This document shows, one piece after another, positions 25,001 through 37,000 of a stretch of DNA of 64,000 nt (the first letter of the stretch is position 1; each line of letters begins with the position of its first letter). The notes below the pieces were generated by a model, which saw nothing but the letters and a program-made list of their open reading frames with translations, did no database searches and had not been told where the DNA came from. This stretch comes from Halichoerus grypus (Eukaryota > Chordata > Mammalia > Carnivora > Phocidae): the NCBI RefSeq assembly GCF_964656455.1, contig NC_135714.1, forward strand, positions 62,645,850 to 62,709,849. The letters are read 5' to 3'. The position numbers were made by a program, and so were the translations under genes.

Positions 25001-28000
25001 CCTAGCGCAGAGCAGGTGCCCAGGAAACACCTGTCAAATTAATTAATTGCCAAGCTTCTTGACAAGGCAAAACGCTCATGTATAGGGAACATGAATGATC
25101 CATTGGCCTTTCAGGATTTCCGGACTATGGAGGAAGGACAAGGTGAAGGGGGACACCGTTTCTCACAGTGGGATGGATTGAGAACATGTGAAGTGAGATT
25201 CAGTTGGAAAGTCCTGGGTTGAGGACAGATGGTAGTAGAGCTAGCATTTAGAGAGGAAACACCCTGTGGCGATTAAGGCAGAACTAGTGACACTTGGCTC
25301 CATCCCATTTGTTTTGTTTGCCGCCCCACTGGGCCCCCTGGTGGCCTGGTAGATGTTGGTATGTGTCCACATTGTCAGAGTGGTCTGGGAGGCTGCCAGC
25401 CTCCGTCTCAGAGCTGAAAATAATCAAGAGCAAGAAAAATAATAATTCGGGGCACCTGGGTGGCTCAGTCGGTTAAGCGTCTGCCTTCGGCTCAGGTCAT
25501 GATCCCAGGGTCCTGGGATCGAGCCCCACATCAGGTTCCCTGCTCAGCGGGAAGCCTGCTTCTCCCTCTCCCACTCCCCCTGCTCGTGTTCCCTCTCTTG
25601 CTGTGTCTCTCTCTGTCAAAAAATAAACAAAATCTTTAAAAAAAAAAAAGAAAAATAATAATTCACTAACACACCTTTAAATATTAGAAATAAAAACCAT
25701 ACAACCTGCCTTCAAGCAGAGGAGATGGACTTACTTATGTAATGTGTGAAAACGGTACCAAAGGACAGTAATAGGTAATACCGGCCCGTTACATGTAGGG
25801 TTTAGCTGCTGTTGTTGCCAGAAAACTGCTTTGATGCCTCGCGGTTCCGCACTCTTAGCAGAGGCAGCTGACCGGCCCCTGTCCTCTCCTTCGCTTTTCT
25901 CTCCAGCGCTCTTTGGCAGTCACTGAGAAGCACCTACTCGTGATGCTGGGTGGGAATTAAAGGGCTCCCCTTCCTCTTCTTCTTCCCCCAACCCAAATAT
26001 TGGGAGCATCTGGGGCCTAGGAAATGCATTTTAGTACACAGTTCCTATCTGTGGCACTTATGTAACCCCCTCCATTGGCTTTCGTTCAGAAAACCTATAA
26101 AACAGAACATCTTGGAAGCAGTCACAAAATGCAGAGTGCTATCCTTAGAAATAGTTCACCATTTCTGTTTATTCCCTGTGAATTGGCATATTTTTGTCTG
26201 AATTGATACCTTTGTTTATCTTTCAGGATGTGACTTTATAGAAAGAGAAAGGAAAAGTATTTCATGCTTTCCTCTTTGGGATTTTTTATTTTAGGAACTG
26301 AAAGATGACTTGAAGGGCGATCTCTCTGGCCACTTGAAGCAACTCATGGTGGCCCTTGTGACTCCTCCGGCTGTGTTTGATGCAAAGCAGCTGAAGAAAT
26401 CAATGAAGGTATGAGCCCAATTTGGGCTTGAGATTTAACTGTGTCATCAAGAATAACGACTTACTTCCAGCGCACACTTGAGAGATGGGTGTAAATAGGA
26501 CAGATTTGGGTGCCATTTTGATGCTGCGCTATCCAAGTGGTAGAACAGTCCTGAAATGGGGAACGGTTGTGGAACCTTGAGCCCAATGTTCCTGGGCTGA
26601 AAGAATAACGTCATATCCTAATTTCATTTCCTTGGCTTTTGACCCAAAGAGTCAAATTCTCCACTTTGTTGTCATTGAGAGTAGATGGCACCATCATCAA
26701 CCCCATTGCTTAGGTCAGAAACCTAGGATTATCTTTGATCCCTTGCTTTCCCTCACTCTTCAGAGCTCCCAAAATCCGTCTGCAAGTCCATTTGCTCTAT
26801 TCCCAAATCTGTCTGCAAGTCTGTCTGTCAGAAATGTGTGCGTGTCTCTCAAAATCCATTGCTACCATTCCAGTTCAACCACCACCATCTCTTGACTAGA
26901 CCATATCAATACCTTCCTACTTGGTCCCTTGCCTCTATTTTCTCCCACCTGGAATCCATTCACCACAGAGTAGCCAAAATTATGTTTATAAAGTTATTTT
27001 TAGAATTATACTATTCACCTGTGTAAATCTCCAGTGGCCTTGAATACTTAAAATCCATGCTTCTTACCATGACCTTTATCACCCATCACAGTCTGGATCC
27101 TGTCCGTCTCTGTGACTTTTTAAAAATTCTATCTGTATCAGTCAGGGTTTCCCAGAGACGCAGAAGCAGTAGGTGGGAGATATATATATATATAGTGAGA
27201 TTTATTGCAAGGGATTGGTTACATAATTATGGATCTGACTAGGCAAATCCAAAATCTGTAGGGCAGACTGTTAGGAAGGGGAGGCTGGAACTCTCAGCGA
27301 AGCTGGAGCTGCTGCCCACAGGTGGTATTTCTTCTTCAAAGAAGCCTCAGCTCTGCTCTTAAGGCCTTTCAACTGACTACACTGGGCCCACCGAAAATAT
27401 CTGAGATAATCTCCCTTGCTTAAAGACACTCACTAATGGACTTTAGTTATGTCTACAAAATACCTTCACAGCAACACCTAGATTTGTGTTTGATTGAGTA
27501 ACTGAGGACTGTAGCCTGGCCAAGTTGATAAAGTACCATAAAACTGTCTACCATGCCCTCTCCTCCCTGTCCCCCCCCCCGCCCTGCCCCGATCGAATGC
27601 TATAGCTACACTGGCCTTCTCTCTGCTGCTTGAACATTCTAAGCTTATTCCTACCTTGAGGTCTTTATACATGATGTTTTTCCATCTGGAATGTTTTCCC
27701 TCCATATATTTTCTACCAATTCACTCAGTTTTATTTTCTTAATTACACCTATTACCATCTAAAATTATCTTGGGGTGGTTTTTTTTTTTTTTTTTTGTAT
27801 ATTTGTCCATTCAATTAAAAGGCAAATCTCCATCAGAGCAGGGAACCTCATCAGTCTTGGTCTGTATCTTCTGTTCCAAGAGGAAAACCTGAAATGAGGT
27901 AGGTACTCAACACATGTGTTGACAGGAAGGAGGGGAAGGAGGGAGTCTAGGTCCGAGGCATAAGCTGTATTCTACCTCCTTATCAGAGTTGGGAGAGACT

Positions 28001-31000
28001 TTCTCTTCCGTGGAAGAGGTATGGGCACCCAAGAAGAAGATGGCAAGATGGAGTGAGGCACACAAGAGATTTCCTAGGGGAAATCTTACGAAGGATAAAG
28101 AGGAGACAGAGCAGGGGAGGTTGGGTGGAGCTTCAGATGGCAATTCAGGTCTGTCACACATGGAAGGAGAGAGGGAAGGAAGTAGGCTCAGATAGGAAGA
28201 GCTTCCGTCTACAGTGCAGCTCTGAGAAAGCTGTGGCAGGCCAGTGGGGAGCTCCTGAGCAAAGATTGCCCTTTGGGGAAGTCCTACACTGGGCAGAAAT
28301 GGTCCAGCTCCAGTACCCCTTCAATGTTCAGTCACTTGCTGAGAGCAGCTTGGAGGGAGCGTGACCTCTTTGTCAACTGTGTGGCAGATCCAGAGCTCTG
28401 GCGATCGGAGGCTATCACCCAAAGACATTATTTGCAGCAGATTCTCTTAAAATCTGAGCAGTGCATTTCTGTGGCTGCCACATGGGGGACAGTTTAACAG
28501 GTGGCATGATAAGGATTAGATTCACCAACAAGGATTAGAAAAATTTCTCTCTTATGCAAAAGAAATCCACGGTAGGCAGCCCAGAGCTGGGTGTCCTCGC
28601 ACAACCATTATCAGAGACTCTGGTTCCTTCAATCTTGAGGTTTTACCATCTTTCGCCTGTAGATTCCACTTGTTGGCTAAAGATGGGAACTCAAGATCCA
28701 GGCATTGTATCTTTATCTCAGTCAGCCAAAAATACAGTAAGAGACAAAGAAGTGTTCATTTCCTCTCCTTAAGGACTCTCAGAAACTGCACAGGGTACTT
28801 TACATATAGTCTATGGATCATAATTTGTTATATGAATAAACCTAGTTCTAAGGGAAGCTGAGTAATACATCTATTTGGGTAGCTATGTGCTAAGTTAAAA
28901 ATTGAGGTTTCAATATTACTAAGGCAAGGAAGGTAAAAGAGATGAGGTCTGTTCAATTTTGCTGTGAACCTAACACTAATCTAAAAACTAGTCTGTTTTT
29001 AAGTTAATTAATTAGCTAATTAAAAAGGAGAGATGTTGAGGGCAACTAGGAACCTCTGCCACAGAGGGACGGAATTCAGCCTCAGTTCATAAGCTGCATT
29101 GACCTCATTTGATCAAGTTCTAGTGTAAAAGGCTTTTCTTGGAGTCACAGCATGATTCGGTGACCTCAGTATAAACCAAGGCTCAGGGTAACTAGTCCCC
29201 AAATCAACTAGGCCCATGACATACATTATTAAGGCTTTAAAAATCTCCCTGTATGAAGATGATACCTGCTGACCTAGTGCATTAGCAGAAGGATGAACTC
29301 ATTCGAAAGAACTGCAGAGCCCTTTCTAAACATAATGGCATATATGAATGCTCACTTCTGATCTTGAATGACACGGGATTTTCCCTTTACACTATTTCTC
29401 CCTACAGTTATTCAGTTGATTTTTACACTGGAGTGGGAAATTTTCTTGAACACTTTGATGTCAGTTTAGATGATTTGTGTTATTTTCATACTAAAACATA
29501 TGAAAAAAACGAGAAAACCGCTTTAGAGCAATATACAACCTTATGCTGATTTACGACAACTTCTTTTCATCTGTATTAAGCCTGAAATGCATGACATTAA
29601 GCTTTTCAAGTATTCTAAAAATAGATTTCCTTTTCTTTTTCAGGGCACTGGAACAAGTGAACATGCACTGATTGAAATCTTAACCACCAGAACAAGCAGG
29701 CAGATGAAGGAGATCTCGCAAGCCTACTACACAGGTGGGCTTATTCTCTGCTTACTTTTATACACTGTCCACACACATAGAAGCCCATGTGGCTCTCCCC
29801 AGAAACCCACCAAGCTCTTCTTCACAAGGCATTTTGGGCAGGCAAGACGTGAAAAGAAGGATACATTCTAAAATGGGCTAAGGTCGGTGGATCTTCAGAG
29901 GAAATGTGACTGTGACCCGAGCTAGAAACTGCTGCATAACCACGGCATTGACACTTTGCACTTAGCACATTACAGCCGTGGTGGGTTTTGCTCTTGGCAA
30001 TCACTGCTTAATTGAATCAACTGCCAGTGTAAGAGATTCAAATCATTATATATCAATATTATATGTTTAAAACCACTTAGATGAGCCTCGTGATTTGGGG
30101 TGTGGAAAATTAGATGAACCATTTAGAGAATGTGTTGAGCATGTGGATTCAGTATAATTAGCGCAAGTCCTCATAGTCTGTTAGCTGTGTAAAAATGCGA
30201 AAGTCCCTGCAGTGTAATTCTGGCACAGACCCCCTCCCCCAGGGTTAGCATGACAACGCAATTACAGCACAGTCCCCGGGAGGATTACCCTCACTGCGGA
30301 CTCGGTGGCGGGGCCCCAAGCTCAGTGGCCCCAGGCCATGTGCCCTTCTGCCTGAATAGCTCCAAGGTCAGGGCTTCTCCCCACTCCCTCAGGTTCAAGA
30401 GCTCACTAGTGATGAAGGAACAGAAGGCAAGCTGAGGACAAAGCAGAAGCTGACACCCCACAACTACCCCCCCATGGGATATATGATATGTGACATTTCT
30501 CAGGCACTCCTGGCTGTCCTAAAGGAAAAACAAATAGTTAACTTATAGAGATCACAATCCTGCAAGACAGTCTCCCTCAGTTTACTTACAAAAGCCTTAG
30601 CAATAGCTTCCAGAAGGGAATGTAAATACAATTAAATGTCTTTATAACCTGCAGCCCATCGACAGATACTTAAAGTGGGCAGAATGTAATGTTCCTCCGG
30701 AAAGTTCCAGGCTATCTTAATGTTAATGCCTTACTAGACGGGTAAACAACATTAACTTCACAATGGCAAGGCCTCAGGTATCTTGCAGGTCCTCTTTAGC
30801 ATATGAAAGTTCTTTGGAAACCTCCCTTTTTTCCTTACCTCCCCCAACCCCATAGTATATAATCAGCCACCCCTCACAACCCAGGGCAGCAGCTCTTTCT
30901 GCCCACGGGTCCTGTCGCTGTGCTTTCATAAACCACCATTTTGCACCAAAGACATCTCAAGAATTCTTTCTTGGCCATTGGCTCCGGACTCCACCCCACT

Positions 31001-34000
31001 GAACCTCACTATATTCCAAAACCCCATCAAGTAGCACGACTCACAGAACTCAAGAAAGCACTATACAGTGGCCCCGTGAGCAACACGAGAGTTAGGGGCA
31101 CCGACCCCCTGCACCATTCAAAATCCGTGTATAACTTTTTTTTTTTTTTTTTAATTTTTATTTATTTATTTGACAGAGAGAGACACAGTGAGAGAGAGAA
31201 CACAAGCAGGGGGAGTGGGAGAGGGAGAAGCAGGCTTCCCGCCGAGGAGGGAGCCCGATGCGGGGCTTGATTCCAGGACCCTGGGATCATGACCTGAGCC
31301 AAAGGCAGACGCTTAACGATTGAGCCACCCAAGCACCCCCCGTGTATAACTTCTAACTCCCCGATAACTACTAATAGCCTGCTGTTGACCGGAAGCTTTA
31401 CTGGTAACATAAACAGTGGATTAACACATACTTCGTATCTTAGATGTATTATATACTGTGTTCTTACAGTAAAGTAAGCTAGAGATAAAAAAAAATGTTG
31501 CTAAGAAAATCAAAAGAGAAAATACATTTACAAAATTGTACCACATTTATTGAAAAAACCCATATATAGGTGGACTGTGCAGCTCACACCCATGTTGTTC
31601 AAGGGTCAACTCTACTTACAATTACTGTGTCACTCTAAAGAATAGAAATCAGGACCAGTCAAATGAAGACATGCAGAGGAGAGGTCTCAGAGGGTCCCAA
31701 ATGCAAAGCTTCCTGTCCTCAGGATGTATCTCCTTCCCAGCACATCGATACATAATTACCAACCAGGAAAACTCATTTGATCTTTGGTATCCAGTTTTTA
31801 TTGAGGTTTCGTTCCGTAGGCATGACTGATTGAATCACTGGCCACATGATTGTACTCCGTCTCCAGTCCCCTTCCTTTCCCTGCAGGTCAGGCTGATATC
31901 ATGTGGCTCAGAGCCCCAACCCTTCTAATGACATGGTTGTTCTTTCTGGTGGGACCAGCCACTACCCTGGGTCATCTTGCTGGCAGAAACTCAGGTGTGG
32001 TTCCTGGGACCTGCCACGAATAACAAAGACATTCCTGTTATTTGGGAAATTCCAAGGATTTAGAGGTTACCTCCCAGGAACCAGGCCAAAGACCAGCCCC
32101 AATTCTATATTATCCAGCAGCCCCCTGGAACCCTCTCCAAGTACCCCAAGGGAGCCACAGCTTGTGTGTCTGTGTATCACGGAGGTTCTGCAGTAGAAGT
32201 CCAGAGAGGGGATATACCGCCTCCCAGATCCGTGTCAGATAGGTTATTTGAGAAATTCTCCTCAGAAGGTAAATACCTTCACTCACCTCGATGACAGGTA
32301 CGTGACTATTTTAGTCATGTGCTCATCAGGGCTCCATACGGACAGAAACAGCACTAGACCTTTTAACAGAATTTACCATAGAGAATTGTTGCAACACTTT
32401 TTGGAGGACTGAACAAGGCCACCGGGGAACACAGGCCGAGCAGGAGGTATAAACAAACCGCAGGGCTGGGACAACACAGGAAAGAGATTGGAGCTGTCGG
32501 AAGCTAGAAGCTCGGAGGACGAGGGGCACCACCCTGCCAGTGTTGGTGCCTCAGGGGCTTGGAGGGGAGGTTTAAGGAACAGGACTTCGGATCTCTGCAA
32601 AAGGGCTGAGCACAGCTGGAGCTGGCCCGTCCATGCGGCCGCAAAGTGACTTGTCCTGGGAGCCCAGAGCCAACTGCTACTGTCGGGATGAAAGGCCTGC
32701 ACTGGTTTGTGCCGACAGGAATAGCAAACAAGGATCCTGCTCTTCTCTCCTCTGCCTTCCAGTCTCCCTCTCCTCCCTCCCTCTCCTCCTTCTCCCTCTC
32801 CTCCCTCCCCTCTCCCTCTCCTCCCTACCCCTCTCCCTCTCCTCCCTCCCCGTCTCCCTCTCCTCCTTCTCCCTCTCCTCCCTACCCCTCTCCCTCTCCT
32901 CCCTCCCCTCTCTCTCTCCTCCCTCCCCGTCTCCCTCTCCTCCTTCTCCCTCTCCTCCCTCCCCCTCTCCCTCTCCTCCTTGTCCCTCTCCCTCTCCTCC
33001 CTCCCCCTCTCCCTCTCCTCCCTCCCCTCTCTCTCTCCTCCCTCCCCGTCTCCCTCTCCTCCTTCTCCCTCTCCTCCCTCCCCTCTCTCTCTCCTCCCTA
33101 CCCCTCTCCCTCTCCTCCCTCCCCGTCTCCCTCTCCTCCCTCCCCGTCTCCCTCTCCTCCTTCTCCCTCTCCTCCCTCCCCCTCTCCCTCTTCTCCCTCC
33201 CCCTCTCCCTCTCCTCTCTTTCTCTCCTCCTTGTCCCTCTCCCTCTCCTCCCTCCCCCTCTCCCTCTCCTCTCTTTCTCTCCTCCTTGTCCCTCTCCCTC
33301 TCCTCCCTCCCCCTCTCCCTCTCCTCTCTCCCTCTCCTCCCTCCCCCTCTCCTCCTTCTCCCTCTCCTTCTCCCTCTCCTTCTCCTCCCTCCCCCTCTCC
33401 CTCTCCTCTCTCCCTCTCCTCCCTCCCCCTCTCCTCCTTCTCCCTCTCCTTCTCCCTCTCCTTCTCCTCCCTCCCCCTCTCCCTCTCCTCCCTCTCCAAG
33501 TGGTGGGCCAAACAGTTGGGGCAGGGGAGAGGGGTGCAGAAGAGAGGTGTAACTTGCAGTGTCCCAATCCCAGCTCCACAAAGCAGGGTAGAGAAGGCTG
33601 CATTTGGAGTAGATAAGATAATTGCTTAATAATAGCTACACATTGTAGGTGTTTAAAATATTTGGTTCTCTCAATTTAATGAGATTTGCATATAAAAAAA
33701 TCATCGGAGCCAGAGGCTCTATACCAAGGTGCCTGGTTACTTCCTAGTAGTTCTTAGAAGAGTTACTGCTCCATGAATTGACCTGCCCCTCGATGGCTTT
33801 CTGGGGTCCAGCATCTATGTACAAACAACCCTAAGATGTAAACTCTGTGAAGCCAGGAATTTTGTCTGGTTTTGTTCACTGCTGTAGCTTCAGTGCCCAG
33901 AACAGTGAGGGATAAATTCAAATAGGCATTGAATTAATATCTCCAAGATTGAGATTGTCGTCCTAAGAGCCAAGTGAAAGTACTAGCATTTAGGACTGTT

Positions 34001-37000
34001 GTTTTGCAAATATGACCTGTGATCGTAGTTCAGAGTTATGGGGGGCCTCAGTATCCGTGTGAGGTAAGCTCTCTAAGGCTGTAAGGAATGGACCGGCATC
34101 TAGGTTACTTTGATTAATGGGGATTCATGATACATAAGGAGTGAAAGAAGGAAACAGGCCCAGTCATGTGTAGCCAAGCCTCACGGAGATTCAGGACACA
34201 GCACTGCCCTAGGGACTCCGTTATCGCTGGCTCGCTCAGCGTCAGGCATCCATTGCTCCCTGTGCTGATGTTTGTGTTACAGTAACTGCTTCCTCTCCCT
34301 TCTGCTTCTCCTGTTCTTGACAGTCCCAAGCCACTTCTCTCCCCTGACCATTTGTCTACTCAGGCTTTTATTTGCCCCCATGGTTTACGGTTATTCTCGG
34401 CTTCTCTTTTGCCCCTTATTCCTTGGAGTTTTTCTCCTTCTTTGTTACTGTCTTTGTCTCTTTTTCTGTACAGCTCACTCCCTAAGAGAAGACTCAGTGA
34501 GCTCAGGAAGGCGCCATCTAATAGATCTAATAGCGTAATTTTGGGCAACGTTCTCCCACCAGCTCACCTCTTTGGCTGCTGACCACCTAGAGTCAGATGC
34601 CAACCCTGTGGCAGTCAGTTGCAGCAAGAGTGATGGTGCCATATAATGTAAAATGGAGGCCCATGCATACGAAATCCATCGACGTCGGCTACCATCTTGG
34701 CTCTCATAAAAGGACCAAGTGTCTCATGTAGCTGGTCTAGTACAATGACACGATAGAGTCTAAATAGCTGAATTCTGAACTTCCAGTATTAAAAAAATTT
34801 TTTTTCTAATTAGAATGAAGGATAGATAAAACAATATCATAACTGTTAGATAAAACGATGCCTATAAAGTGTTATTATTTAGATAAGTAATTTGCATTCA
34901 TAATGGATTTTGCTTATTTGAGTTGCTTTAAAAAATTATAGACTTTGTAAAAAAAAAAAAAAAGACTAAAATCATGCTGGAAGAGTTTCTGTTTCAACAC
35001 AGTTCTTGCTATTAGATAATCTCATATCACCTTCTGTAATCATCTTCTGTTGATTTAAAAGGCCAAAAACATTTATATGACCATAGAGGTCTTGAGAAGG
35101 ATGCGGGCAGAGTTCAGATAGCTACCTGGTGTCAGCTACATCCAGGTACAGAGTGGCCGCCAGTGAATCACCACCTCATGGCTGGAGCAGAAAATCGATT
35201 TGAAACGAGCAGACATTGCACAATGCAGACTATGCAAGAGGGGCTACAACTAGTCGGTACTCAGATACGTGAACACACAATTGGCATTCGTCATGGCAAG
35301 TAGTATATTTTAGGGTAGCTTTCTCACTTTTGAGAGGTATCACATTTTTCAATCTAGCCGTATACATCACAATTGAGGTTAGGCTCGATGAGACAAGCAG
35401 CGGCTCGGATAAGATAAAAATGTACTTCTCCCATATGTAGAAGTCGGAGACAGGCAGTTCCAGGACTGGTGTGGTAGCTCCTCCAGGCCCCTTCTTGCTT
35501 CTGTCCATGTTGTCGCTAAGATGTAGTCCTTCTCTTCACGGTCCAAGATGGTTGCCTGAGCTTCAGGCGTCAGTCTACAGACCAGGCAGGAGGATGCAGG
35601 AAGGGCACAAGCCATCCTTAAGGAGATTTCCCAGCAATGTCGCACATGTTCACCTACGTTTCATTGCCAAGAACTTAGGCATGGAGCTGTACCTAAGGTA
35701 CTAAGCTAAGAGGAAAGCTGAGAATGTAGTCTAAGCCGTAGGCAGTAGGTTTTGCTCAAGGACAGTGTTCTGTTACTGTGGAGGAATGAAATAGTAATCA
35801 GAAGGCAAACTAGCAGCTTGCCCACCCTGGCTTTTCCATGGCAATTCTTTCTGTTCTTCTGTATCTACCACAACACACACTATAATAATAGTTACGAGAA
35901 GAATGTATCCCTATCAGAAGAGCCCCAGGAAGTTAAAAAAAAAAGAGTCAAGATTTATTTTCTCAGGTACTCATTCCTTGCCAGTGTTGACATTTAAGCT
36001 TTTCTCGGTTTTGTAATAATGTTTTTCAGTTTGTCAAGGCTTAATGTGTTCTTATTTGGTTTCAGTATATAAGAAGAGTCTTGGAGATGACATTAGTTCT
36101 GAAACATCTGGTGATTTCCGGAAGGCTCTGTTGACTTTGGCAGATGTAAGTTTTTATTTTATATTGCTTAGCTGCCCGATAAGCTGCATGCTCAATAATA
36201 ATTTTTAGGGAGTTTAAAAATAACCAAATGGAGACAATGAGATTGCAGTTTTCCTCGTGAAATAATTTGTTCATCTTACATTTTCATTTCTGGACTCCAA
36301 AGAATATATCTTTCTTTTGTCGGCATTTAAATTAAGTACGAAGCTTGATATAGAAAAACTATCTTCAGAAATGGGTATATCAGTCTCTGGATTAAAAAAA
36401 AAAAAGACTTGCAAGAATAAAAGCAAACGAAAAAGACTTGCTGCAGCTGTATCTCTGCCACCTTCGGAAGAGGTGCTAAACCATTCATCAGTGGCACAAA
36501 CCAGTGCAAATGAGGCCACACCTAGCTCTCTCTTCTGAGGAGGTTCATGACTATAATGAAGGAGGTAAGGTCAAGGGTGAGGTATCACCACCCATGTGTG
36601 TAGAGAGGAAGTGATTTCAGCCATATCTCACTGGCCTCTTTCAGCTGATTTACACAGCTCCTAGTGTGTGAGAAAGTCCCAGCACTGGCCTCAGCCTGAG
36701 GATAGAAACAGTAGTTGTCAAAGTGAGGCATGATGCCACAAGGAAACAATTTATCCCAATTATGGTTTCAGTTACTTCAGATGGTGAAAACCTTAAAGAC
36801 TGAACCTACAAACCCAAATTTATGAGGCATTGGCACAAACATACTGTCCCAGAGGTTTCTGTGTATAAGTGCACACCCATTTACACACACACATGAGCAC
36901 ACAACAGCCCCGGGAAAACAGTGAACAGTAGGGCTTCAGTGTTTAGAATAAAAAAAAAACCGGGCTCTCTGGGGCTCCTTTACTGCCTACTAGCTTTTTT

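Larger units (their letters stand above)
26620..27920 (+). mobile_element. L2 LINE 3' region, split by another old repeat
   Basis: L2-like order: AACCTAGGATTATCTTTGATCCC, CTTGACTAGACCATATCAATACC, CAGTGGCCTTGAATACTTAAAATCC up to about 27130, then from about 27590 CACTGGCCTTCTCTCTGCTGCTTGAAC, GGAATGTTTTCCCTCC and GCAGGGAACCTCATCAG. Confidence 0.7.

Noticed and set aside
30433..31030. Possible intact endogenous retrovirus
   Set aside because: Only one LTR is present; flanking sequence is unrelated intron and a Tigger fragment, with no viral coding sequence.
32763..33497. CRISPR-like repeat-spacer array
   Set aside because: Repeats are irregular low-complexity pyrimidine units without unique spacers, in a mammalian genome.
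32373..33629. Open frames of 402, 327, 327 and 308 codons on both strands
   Set aside because: They cross the polypyrimidine tract, where stop codons cannot occur; translations are low-complexity Ser/Pro/Leu or Arg/Glu/Gly strings with no domain.
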